Source of the DNA: Chloroflexota bacterium
GTDB lineage: Bacteria; Chloroflexota; Dehalococcoidia; Lucifugimonadales; UBA3495
DNA: 42,745 nt
Assembly: GCA_028875655.1 (NCBI GenBank)
Contig: JAPPCX010000068.1
Span: 1-42,745, forward strand
Reading direction: 5' to 3'
The notes beneath the pieces were generated by a model that ran no database searches, had not been told where the DNA came from, and saw only the letters and a list, made by a program, of their open reading frames with translations. Shown in pieces: positions 9,801 through 16,290 of the stretch. The position numbers and the translations under genes are program-made. How positions within the stretch are numbered: the first letter of the stretch is position 1; every line of letters begins with the position of its first letter.

Positions 9801-11659
9801 TGTCGCGGGGGATCCTGGATTCCCGCTTTCGCGGGAATGACGGTGAGGTACACGGGAATGACAGGAAGGCGCCAGGGAGTGTCGGTTGGCAAGTGAGGAA
9901 GTGGATTCCCAGCGGAGGGGCCCTTGCCGGTGTTGCCGCCGCCGTCATGGGTACTGTGGCGGGCAATCTCGACGGCGTTATGCAACTTGCGGGAATGGGG
10001 CAGCGTAAATTGGAAGGCATGACCGCTCCGCTCTCAAGCTTTGATTTCTGGCGCAGCAGTCGCGCGATTCCGGAAACCCCGGAATTTGAGCCGTCCCGAC
10101 TGACCCCCTGGCTTGAAGCGGACAATTTTGTCGAAACGGGATTTCACATCACCGAGTTTCCGTTCTTCACTTTTCTCTTCGCCGACCTCCACGCGCACAT
10201 GATGACCATGCCCTTCGCCGTCCTGGCGTTGGCGTTGGGCTTTGCCCTGCTGGTTGGCTTGAGCCGGGTGTCGTTCCGCGCCCCATGGCCTTGGGTCGTA
10301 GTCTTCGTGCTCGCCCTGGCGGTGGGCAGTCTGTGGACGATCAATTCGTGGGAGTACCCGGCCTATGCTCTGCTGATGATCGGAAGCGTTGCCGGAGCTG
10401 CGTGGGTAACGCCGGGGTCGCTCAGGACTCGCTTTTCCGTTGTGGTTTTACTCGGCTTGTTGGCCCTGGCGGGGAGCTATCTCGCTTTTCAACCGTTCCA
10501 TGCCGCCAACGAGACCTTCGGGACGGGCATCGAACCCACCCGCTGGCGCACGCCCATATCCAATTACCTGCTGATCCACGCCTTGCCGCTGCTGACCGCC
10601 GCTTGCCTGCTGTTCGCCACGCTGCCCCGCGCCGTCGCTCCGGTTCTGGCGCGCGTAAAACTACGTCGACCGCTGCCGTCATTAGACCAATGGCTGTTGA
10701 GCGGCGTGGTCCTGGGCCTGCTCTTGGCGTGCTACTTCTGGGCGGCCGGCTTTATCACCGTTGGATTCCTTACCGTCGCGCTCACGCTCACCGCCTGGGC
10801 GTTGGTGACCTCCCTGGCATCTGAAGACTATCCGGAGCGTTGCGCCGACCTGATGGCGCTGGGAATGCTGGCGATGGCTCTGGCTATCGGGATTGGTGTT
10901 GACCTCATCCGCGTCGAGGGGGACATCGCCCGGATGAACACGCTGTTCAAGTATTACCTGGTGGCGTGGCTGTTGTTCGCGGCGTCCGGCGGGTACGGGT
11001 TTTGGCGGGGCTGGACGGCTGCTGCGACAAGCGGAAGGTTCGTGCGCAGCACGCTCAGGTGGATGGCGGCCTGCGTCGTTCTGGCCGTCTTTGCCGGCAC
11101 TTTGGTCTATCCGGCGCTGGCTACGCCGGTTCGCATCGCTGATCGATTCCATCCTCTGCCGCTGACGCTGGACGGGGAGGCGTGGATGCAGAGCGCCGTC
11201 TATCACCCACCCGACTGGTGCTCTGAGCGCGCGCTGGAGCCCATCGAAATCAGCCGGGATTACGATGCTATCCGTTGGCTCCAGGACAACGTTTCTGGAA
11301 CGCCCGTCGTGCTGGAAGGCCACGGCGTCCAGTATTGCTGGAACTCACGCATCTCCCAGTACACCGGTCTGCCTACCGTTCTGGGCTGGCCCTGGCACCA
11401 GCATCAGCAACGCGGCGACGGCGAAATCGTGCGACGACGCGCCCGGGACGTGGAGACCATGTACAGCACGCCCAGCCACGACCGTGCGCTGGAGTTGCTG
11501 GAGGAATACGGCGTTGAGTACATCGTCGTCGGGGCTTTAGAACGCGGATACTACGGCGAGCGGGGGATCGCCAAGTTCGATGCCATGGTCGAAAAGGGTT
11601 CGTTGACCCTGGCTTACGGCAACGATGGCACGCGCGTCTATCGAGTGCGGCGCAATTGA
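6818..11659 (+). CDS. Giant GT39-like / DUF2298 (YYY-type) fused membrane glycosyltransferase
   Basis: A 1613-residue polytopic membrane protein made of two halves. The N-terminal half resembles GT39/ArnT-type lipid-linked sugar transferases, with the acidic catalytic-type motif HPDE (Asp48, Glu49) in the first outside loop and about ten helices. The second half has the hallmark NYYYWGYF (residues 933-940) of the Chlor_Arch_YYY (DUF2298) family. An acidic loop holds two copies of a 12-residue motif, AP(F/Y)SEEWHATPP, at 438-449 and 470-481. A palindromic repeat is inserted in frame at residues ~983-1009. The only usable start seen is TTG 6818, 24 bases after gap, without a clear Shine-Dalgarno site. 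Sugar donor and acceptor are unknown; a role in surface glycan or protein glycosylation is inferred. Confidence 0.88.
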   Translation: MNALRFRIPGPLRHLWGANFLLVALLAVALALRLYGIDWDDGHGFHPDERSFYMRAGDMLCLLTAGPDADGPYCSAAHLRSLLAGDQFQGIEPGLPDLETVLSAERSPLNPRWFPLGSALIYALVLLRTLLEPFVDWGVMELRFAGRTLAGLADVGSVWLLYLIGRRMYGRWTGILAAGLTTFAVIHIQHAHFYRPEPFTVLASLGALWAMLRFIDSGRARDGALLGVLVGLAMAPKVSVAPILAPLVLTFLWVAKDRAQREWAQLSPGDIARVVPVAALAGVAALATFFITTPYAFLDFANFIGDIREQAGMAGEAGRFPFTWQYADTPVFLYQIRQTAVWGLGLPLGIVAWVAAPVTAWFAWRGGITQRSDLLLLAWAVPALVFLELFEVKFLRYVFPLMPFYILMAARMLVAFVIWARNRRRAVAGSAEPPPDDAPFSEEWHATPPTVGDDLIFDEPLFGDEPFPDAPYSEEWHATPPLAGATVAANTARQTPSPVVDSAAWRSRWNGVGSLINRYAYPISVATVAIVLMATVLYAIAFVGVYGRTHTAIAASDWINNNVPRNASIINGGSYWDEQIPNLRGYDVWTFPAYHPDRDLNKIPELIERLADADYVTFYSNRAYGSVARLPDEFPQSSTFYRLLFSGDLGYQMERAFTSYPTLAGVHLRDDPYGRAGLATPPIAPGGDGGQPDGIVINLGYADENVIGYDHPQVLIFRNVERLAERQIRESINAAAESTASTGGSLMLSPSALDAQQSGGTWPELFHRDGWANRVPWLSWLLVIELICLIAFPFTWWLMRPLPDRGTLFARVLGLLLVAWVAWWLVNAGVLRYSAEALWLAMFVVAIPSAVVLWRQWRPMLGWLREKWRLVLTAEALFLLAYLAFVLIRATNPDLWHPWRGGEKPMELAYFTAVARSSVLPPYDPWFSGGYLNYYYWGYFILSVPVRLTGIPPAAAFNVAVPLLFALTATGAGSLVYNLVAVSSFRRKAKSRTSLSRGILDSRFRGNDGEVHGNDRKAPGSVGWQVRKWIPSGGALAGVAAAVMGTVAGNLDGVMQLAGMGQRKLEGMTAPLSSFDFWRSSRAIPETPEFEPSRLTPWLEADNFVETGFHITEFPFFTFLFADLHAHMMTMPFAVLALALGFALLVGLSRVSFRAPWPWVVVFVLALAVGSLWTINSWEYPAYALLMIGSVAGAAWVTPGSLRTRFSVVVLLGLLALAGSYLAFQPFHAANETFGTGIEPTRWRTPISNYLLIHALPLLTAACLLFATLPRAVAPVLARVKLRRPLPSLDQWLLSGVVLGLLLACYFWAAGFITVGFLTVALTLTAWALVTSLASEDYPERCADLMALGMLAMALAIGIGVDLIRVEGDIARMNTLFKYYLVAWLLFAASGGYGFWRGWTAAATSGRFVRSTLRWMAACVVLAVFAGTLVYPALATPVRIADRFHPLPLTLDGEAWMQSAVYHPPDWCSERALEPIEISRDYDAIRWLQDNVSGTPVVLEGHGVQYCWNSRISQYTGLPTVLGWPWHQHQQRGDGEIVRRRARDVETMYSTPSHDRALELLEEYGVEYIVVGALERGYYGERGIAKFDAMVEKGSLTLAYGNDGTRVYRVRRN
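9765..9843. repeat. 79-bp palindromic repeat (family A, copy 2) inside a coding sequence
   Basis: Same architecture as 560-639: left arm 9765-9792, right arm 9815-9843, loop again beginning AACGTCTTTG, ends reading CGTCATTCC and GGAATGACGG. It is read through in frame within the GT39-DUF2298 gene and encodes a basic, Ser- and Arg-rich peptide between two membrane segments. A further arm-like fragment (CACGGGAATGACAGG) follows at 9851-9865, hinting at a nested or imperfect insertion. Confidence 0.9.
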
Positions 11660-11664
11660 CCGTT

Positions 11665-11693
11665 TTGACCGGTCCCAACCCTTACCCTATAAT
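11665..11693 (+). promoter_or_regulatory. Sigma-70-type promoter of the Gfo/Idh/MocA gene
   Basis: TTGACC (11665-11670), a 17-bp spacer and perfect TATAAT (11688-11693), beginning five bases after the stop of the glycosyltransferase gene. The start codon is at 11745, so the leader would be roughly 45 bases. Confidence 0.85.
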
Positions 11694-11744
11694 CGCGTTC
11701 GCTGCGCCGCTGCTGACAATCCTGCCGGCGCTGGAGGTACAACT

Positions 11745-12779
11745 GTGGCAATCGAATCCGTCCGCGTCGGTCTGATCGGCGCCGGCCGCAACACCCGAGA
11801 CCGGCACATTCCCGGTTTCAACGATACTCCCGGCGTCGAGATAGGCGCCGTGGCCAACCGCTCACGTGAGTCCGGCCAGCGGGTCGCTGACGCTTTTAAC
11901 ATACCAACGGTGTACGACAGCTGGGAAGAGTTGTTGGAGGATGAAAGCCTGGACGCCGTTTGCATCGGCACCTGGCCCTACATGCACCGCACGCTGACCA
12001 CTGCTGCGCTGGCCGCCGGCAAGCACGTCCTTTGCGAAGCGCGCATGGCGATGAACGCGGCCGAGGCCCACGAGATGCTGGCCGTGTCGCAGCAGACCCC
12101 CGGGTTGGTGGCCCAGATCGTGCCGTCTCCTATGAGCTTCGGCATTGACGACCTGCTGATCCGCCTCATATCCGAGGGTTTTTTGGGGGAACTGGTATCG
12201 GTGGACGTGCAGTCCCAGACCGGGTTCGCCGACCGCGATTCGACCATGCACTGGCGACAAGACCGGGACCTCAGCGGTTTCAACATCCTGAACATGGGCA
12301 TCTGGTACGAGGCCATGATTCGCTGGGTGGGTCGCGCCACCCAGGTGATGGCCATGAGCAAAATCTCGGTGCCTCATCGCAGGGATGACGATGGCAACTG
12401 GCGTTCCGTTACCATTCCCGATACCGTGGACATCCTTTGCCGGTTGGCTAACGGGGCCAACGCTCACCTGCGGTTCAGCGCCTGCGCCGGCCTGTCGCCC
12501 GGGAACTCCGTGTGGCTCTACGGCACTGAAGGCACGATCCACGTTGACAACCGGATGCGGGTTTTTGGCGGCAAGCGTGGCGACTCCGAGTTGCAGGAAA
12601 TCGCCAACCCGCCGGAAGGTCGCTACTCCTGGTCGGTGGAGCAGGAATTCATTGCGTCCATCCGCGACGGCGCGCCCGTGATGCGAACCCCGTTCAACAT
12701 CGGCGTACACTACATGGAGTGGACGGAAGCCGTAACCGTCAGCGCCCAAACCGGGGAGGCTGTGTATTTGCCGCTGTAG
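11745..12779 (+). CDS. Gfo/Idh/MocA-family oxidoreductase
   Basis: A 344-residue NAD(P)-dependent sugar or cyclitol dehydrogenase-type protein. The N-terminal Rossmann domain begins with RVGLIGAGRNTRDRHIPGF (glycine motif at residues 9-14), and the C-terminal alpha/beta domain follows from about residue 125. GTG 11745 was chosen because GGAGGT stands six bases upstream and the protein then starts directly with the first beta-strand. The Lys of the family's CEKP motif, usually catalytic, is replaced: the segment reads CEARM with Ala at residue 99. It may therefore work by a different mechanism or be non-catalytic. The gene has its own strong promoter. Substrate unknown. Confidence 0.88.
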   Translation: MAIESVRVGLIGAGRNTRDRHIPGFNDTPGVEIGAVANRSRESGQRVADAFNIPTVYDSWEELLEDESLDAVCIGTWPYMHRTLTTAALAAGKHVLCEARMAMNAAEAHEMLAVSQQTPGLVAQIVPSPMSFGIDDLLIRLISEGFLGELVSVDVQSQTGFADRDSTMHWRQDRDLSGFNILNMGIWYEAMIRWVGRATQVMAMSKISVPHRRDDDGNWRSVTIPDTVDILCRLANGANAHLRFSACAGLSPGNSVWLYGTEGTIHVDNRMRVFGGKRGDSELQEIANPPEGRYSWSVEQEFIASIRDGAPVMRTPFNIGVHYMEWTEAVTVSAQTGEAVYLPL

Positions 12780-12805
12780 TTCACACGAACTGGAAGGTAA
12801 CGACG

Positions 12806-12833
12806 TAGGGGCGAATCATGATTCGCCCCTACA
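12806..12833. repeat. Short palindromic repeat (GGGGCGAAT family, copy 2)
   Basis: A perfect 28-bp palindrome with half-site GTAGGGGCGAATCA, sharing its core with the element at 3764-3789. It sits between the convergent ends of the oxidoreductase gene (+) and the UGSC selenoprotein gene (-) and could end transcripts from both sides, though there is no T-run. Confidence 0.85.
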
Positions 12834-12855
12834 ATCTTTGCGGTCGCCGTCTCGA

Positions 12856-13398
12856 CTACCGGTCCACCAGGCAGGCGATCACTTGGGGCACTGCGGTTGC
12901 TGCCCGTTCCGACAGCTCGCCGTCGTTGAGGGTGACGATGGGGTGCTCGATGATGGCCAGGCCGTACTCCGGGTCGCCGCGCATTCGGGACATGGCGTGG
13001 GCCTGGCTGATGAAGGGGCGGGTGGTCAGGACGGTTGAGGGTATGCCCAGGAGGTCGGTTTCCATTGCGTCGTGCACACTGCACGCGGTGCAGGACCCTC
13101 ATTCAGCGGTGGCGTGTATTGCCACGTCGATGCTCTTGGCGGTGCGCTGCAAGTCCTCGATGCGGGCCGGCCACTGCCAGCCGCCCTTGTTGTGCTCAAC
13201 GGTTCCCTTGATGTCGTACCGCTCGCCGATGATGGCGGCAATGCGCCGCAGCAGGTCTTCAGAGTGGGGCTTGTTGTTGGCGAACAGGCCGATGACCTTG
13301 CCGTCCAGCGTCGCCGGCCGCTGCGCCAGACGCGCCGGAGCCTGCGGCCCGTCGTCGCGGGGATCCATTGTGATGATTGAGGCGCCGTTTATGGTCAT
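12856..13398 (-). CDS. UGSC-family selenoprotein (in-frame TGA read as selenocysteine)
   Basis: A 180-residue protein if the TGA at 13101-13099 (minus strand) is decoded as selenocysteine 100. The frame continues without another stop for 80 codons to TAG. Around the TGA the protein reads HATAE-U-GSCTACSVHD, the U-G-S-C motif that names the UGSC (seleno)protein family, with further Cys at 103 and 106. Start ATG 13398 has a strong AAAGGAGG site. A hairpin lies 14-28 nt after the TGA (13071-13085). UGSC proteins are thought to be thiol/selenol redox enzymes, but I know of no established reaction. The gene follows a conserved partner on the same strand 43 bases upstream. A standard caller would report two fragments or a truncated protein. 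Confidence 0.88.
13071..13085 (-). promoter_or_regulatory. Bacterial SECIS-like hairpin of the UGSC gene
   Basis: Read on the minus strand, nucleotides 14-19 after the TGA (CGUGCA) pair with 23-28 (UGCACG), leaving the loop GUG at 20-22. The loop falls where the GGUC loop of the E. coli fdhF SECIS falls (about nt 19-22). An alternative 6-bp hairpin (CUGCAC/GUGCAG) starts nearer the TGA. The same geometry is repeated after the TGA of the glutaredoxin-like gene at 40604. Confidence 0.7.
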
Positions 13399-13441
13399 TA
13401 CATAACCTCCTTTATTCTCTCCCAAGTCCTGTAGTAATAAG

Positions 13442-14440
13442 CTATGGCAATTCCACCCGGCGCGTTACCGAGCGGCTGCTGCCCCAGGTGCTGATTAGGC
13501 TGACGAATCCGCCGGCCATGCCGCCGCCGGGCAGCACGGTGATGCGGTCGGCATCGGCTACCACCGGAACCATGCGGTCGTGGTCCAGCTCGTGGCCCAT
13601 GCGGTGCCAGCGCATCCACTCGGCTACCGGCAGCTGCGCCTTGTCGTGCAGAAACTCGGCAACCTGCCGCCGGCTCCAACCGGCAGCGGCGATATGCAGC
13701 ATCGCCTCCGGGCTGATTACGCAGATTATCTCCGGCATTCCGGGGCCGAAAGCCAGCATGGCGTGGGCTACGGTGGTCAGGAAGTCGGCCGGATCCCGGT
13801 CCCCGTGCAGCGTCACCTGCAACGGGCCCAGCGTCGCGTAAGCGGTGACTATCGTGGCGTCGTCGCCGTAGCCCAGCTCCGAGGCCAGCGACGGCCAGGG
13901 GCTGACGGCCAGGTTTTCCGGGAAGCAGAAGGTGATTTTGCCCGGATGCCCGAAAGTGCTGTTGTCCATCACCACCGGAACGGAACCGTAGAAATTCGCC
14001 TTGAACAAGTTGACCGCCCGGCCGATGGCGGCGTTGGCCCGGCTGCCGTTGCCCATCATCTCCACGCCCGGATTCATGCCGATGGCGTCGGCGTAGGGGC
14101 CGCTGACCATGGTGAGCACGGTCACGCCGTTGGTGGAGGTGCTGCTGGCGTGGAGGTTGAACGAGCGGTCGGCGATGGCGGACAGCGAAGCCAGCACTAC
14201 CGGAAAATGCTCGGGGAGGCAGCCGGCCATCACCGAGTTGACCGCCGCTTTGCCGGCCGTGAACCGCTTTTGCCGGATCACCTCGGTGCCCAGGTCGTGC
14301 TCGGCGGAAACGCCGGCGTAGTCCAGCATCGCCTGCACGCGCTCCGGCGTAGGCGGCACGATGGGCAAGCCGTCGGTGAGGCCATTGTCAAAGTAGTAGT
14401 CCTGGGCGGCGCTCCAGTCGTTGAAACTGTGTGTGGTCAT
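13442..14440 (-). CDS. Conserved protein of unknown function, partner of the UGSC selenoprotein
   Basis: A soluble protein of 332 residues from ATG 14440 (a GTG at 14452 is an alternative; neither has a strong ribosome site). I do not recognise a characterised family. Near the N-terminus it has TDGLPIVPPTPERVQAML, later MGNGSRANAAIGRAVNL, then GHPGKITFCFPEN. There is no signal peptide, membrane helix or CxxC motif. It is transcribed toward the UGSC gene, with 43 bases between its stop and that gene's ATG, so the two probably form one operon and perhaps two subunits of one selenoenzyme. A weak CATAAT (14479-14484) could be the -10 box. Confidence 0.75.
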   Translation of the reverse strand: MTTHSFNDWSAAQDYYFDNGLTDGLPIVPPTPERVQAMLDYAGVSAEHDLGTEVIRQKRFTAGKAAVNSVMAGCLPEHFPVVLASLSAIADRSFNLHASSTSTNGVTVLTMVSGPYADAIGMNPGVEMMGNGSRANAAIGRAVNLFKANFYGSVPVVMDNSTFGHPGKITFCFPENLAVSPWPSLASELGYGDDATIVTAYATLGPLQVTLHGDRDPADFLTTVAHAMLAFGPGMPEIICVISPEAMLHIAAAGWSRRQVAEFLHDKAQLPVAEWMRWHRMGHELDHDRMVPVVADADRITVLPGGGMAGGFVSLISTWGSSRSVTRRVELP

Positions 14441-14497
14441 GTGGTCAAGCACTCACTGGTTGTGGAATGGTAGTTGGGATTATGCCATTGTTTCACC

Positions 14498-14785
14498 GTA
14501 GGGGCGAATAATAATGTGGGTTCGAGTTCTCCTTTTGCCTGCCAGAGGTGAGGGTTTCCGATGGTCGTTGTCAGCCCACGGCCGGGGGTTTTACGCATAG
14601 TTTTTGACGCTGTCGTTCGCGCCCGACGGAGCCTTGCGGCGATGCCGGATGCCAGCGCTGCGCCAGACGCTGTGCCGTTGGGACCCCGCCGGGTAAGCAT
14701 TGGCCGGACGCGGGTCTTGCCGAGCATTTGCGATTTTTACTGACTGGCCGTTACGACCGAATGGTTGGGTTCACCTCTGGCAGGC
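14498..14785. repeat. Gene-free 422-bp gap with a repeat arm and a 249-bp segment bounded by perfect inverted repeats
   Basis: Between the UGSC cassette and the DnaC-like gene (14453-14874) no convincing gene is seen. It holds one unpaired arm of the GGGGCGAAT repeat (14498-14509), and then GCCTGCCAGAGGTGA (14537-14551), whose exact inverse complement returns at 14771-14785. The inside shows no transposase and no tRNA-, tmRNA- or RNase P-like signature. A 12-bp palindrome GACCAATTGGTC lies at 14806-14817. It may be a MITE-like remnant; a short minus-strand frame crosses it but lacks a ribosome site and good codon structure. Confidence 0.55.
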
Positions 14786-14874
14786 GTTGGGATTGGGAAT
14801 TGCGGGACCAATTGGTCTTTCACGTGATGAGACTATGATAGAACGTGCGTTTTGGCGGCGTCAATGGGCGGGTG

Positions 14875-16290
14875 TCATCGTTTGGGGGATTGTCGTCCAC
14901 CCTGGCGGTAATCGGGCGCTTCAATTGGCCACTCGGTCACCACCAGTGGGTCTTGCAGGCGGGAGGCGATGCGTGGGCGGGTGGCGGCGATGTCCTCAAT
15001 TCTGTGAGATGTAGTGATGATGGTGGGGAGTCTTTCTTCGTAGCGGTAGCCCACAATCTGAAACAGCTTGTCCTCGGCGAACGGAGTGCTCCGTTCCGCT
15101 CCCATGTCGTCCAGCACCAGCACGTCGGCGGTTCTGATGCGGTCCAGCAGGTCGTCGTGGGCGATTGGGCTGTCGGGCGCAAAGGTGGAGCGGAGATAAT
15201 CGAGCAAATCCGCCACCGTCGCAAAGAATACCTCGTCCCCCTGATCTTCCCGTTCAGCGGCGGCAGCGACAGCAAGATGCGTTTTGCCCACACCGTAAGG
15301 CCCATGCAAGCTGAGCCAACCGTTAGGATTGTTCGACCAACGCTGTACGTAGGATTTAGCCGACCGGAGACTGCTCTTTTCGTGTTCTGCCAGCCCGCCG
15401 TTGCCTTCCGGGTTGAAAGCTTTGAACGTCATGCGTTCTCTCATGTTGGCCGGTATCATTCCAATCGTCCGGCCCGACATTCCGCTGACTCTTCCCAGAC
15501 GATAGAGCCGGCCAGACCCGTCTGCCGACTCCAGCCGGGTACGCAGGAAATCGTCCAGGTGGCCGGGGTCGCCTCTCAGGGTGACTACCGTCGGCAATTG
15601 CTGGGAGTGCCGCCAGGCCAGCAACTGGAATAGACGCTCCTGGCCCCAGGGGCTGGATGGCCGCGCCGGCAAGTCGTCCAGTACCAGCAACTCGGCTTCC
15701 CGCACCTGGTCGAAAAGGTCAATGAAACCCATTTCGGAATCGTCGTCAAACCCGCCGCGGAGGTAGTCCAGCAAATCCGCTGCGGTGATAAACAGCGCCG
15801 GGTTCCCCAACTCAATGCGCCGGTTGGCGATGGCGGCGGCCAGGTAAGTCTTGCCGCTACCGCTGGGGCCGGCAAAAGTAATCCAGCCCGACGGATCATC
15901 AGCGTATTTGGCGGCGTAGATACGAGCGTCGGAGAACGCCTTGCGACCCGCCGGGTCATTGCTCAACCCGCTGGGATCGGCGTTGGCAAAAGTAGCCAGC
16001 TTCAGTGCGCCGAGGTTGCTGTATCGCTCCAACGCCTCCGTTCGCCGTGCCCGGTCAGTGGCCGACCCCTGGCACGGGCACGGAATCACTTTGCCGAAGT
16101 CGGGATGCTCCACCGGAACCGGCGCGGCAAGCCAGCCGGCGCCGGCGCACATCGCGCAACTTTCAACTGCCCTGCCGTTCGTCTGCGTCGTCAGACTCCC
16201 ACGGTAGTCGTCCGTGTCGCCGTCGGTAGCTCTCCAGGTACCCCGTGCGGCGATCCGGCGGAGTATCGTGCCCAGGCTTTCCATCGTCAT
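14875..16290 (-). CDS. Tandem double-AAA+ DnaC/IstB-like helicase-loader ATPase
   Basis: A 471-residue protein with an N-terminal zinc-binding-like cluster (Cys45, Cys48, Cys71, Cys73) and two DnaC/IstB-type ATPase modules in a row. Module 1 has GPSGSGKT (141-148), LLVLDD (201-206) and RTRLES near 251. Module 2 has GPYGVGKT (330-337), LVLDDMGAE (391-399) and RIASRL (440-445), a likely arginine finger. Known loaders (DnaC, DnaI) have one such module. It is last in the rplI-dnaB-dnaD operon, which supports a role in loading DnaB. The start (ATG 16290 or 16284) lies inside the DnaD gene, overlapping it by 128 bases in another frame; starting later would lose the first Cys pair. Confidence 0.85.
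   Translation of the reverse strand: MTMESLGTILRRIAARGTWRATDGDTDDYRGSLTTQTNGRAVESCAMCAGAGWLAAPVPVEHPDFGKVIPCPCQGSATDRARRTEALERYSNLGALKLATFANADPSGLSNDPAGRKAFSDARIYAAKYADDPSGWITFAGPSGSGKTYLAAAIANRRIELGNPALFITAADLLDYLRGGFDDDSEMGFIDLFDQVREAELLVLDDLPARPSSPWGQERLFQLLAWRHSQQLPTVVTLRGDPGHLDDFLRTRLESADGSGRLYRLGRVSGMSGRTIGMIPANMRERMTFKAFNPEGNGGLAEHEKSSLRSAKSYVQRWSNNPNGWLSLHGPYGVGKTHLAVAAAAEREDQGDEVFFATVADLLDYLRSTFAPDSPIAHDDLLDRIRTADVLVLDDMGAERSTPFAEDKLFQIVGYRYEERLPTIITTSHRIEDIAATRPRIASRLQDPLVVTEWPIEAPDYRQGGRQSPKR

Noticed and set aside
13099-13425. A 108-residue protein ending at the TGA, and a separate gene after it
   Set aside because: The two pieces share one frame and join through a U-G-S-C motif with a hairpin at the right distance; read-through is the better model.
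14437-14727. Minus-strand 96-codon frame upstream of the UGSC partner gene
   Set aside because: It crosses repeat arms, has no ribosome site and overlaps the start of the partner gene; probably not expressed.
14453-14874. tmRNA, RNase P RNA or tRNA in the gene-free gap
   Set aside because: None of the hallmark sequences (RNase P P4 region, tmRNA ends, tRNA T-arm with matching stems) was found.
14820-14877. TGA stop of the DnaC-like gene as another selenocysteine codon
   Set aside because: The read-through peptide has no Cys/Sec-type motif, and there is no hairpin with the nt 14-28 geometry.
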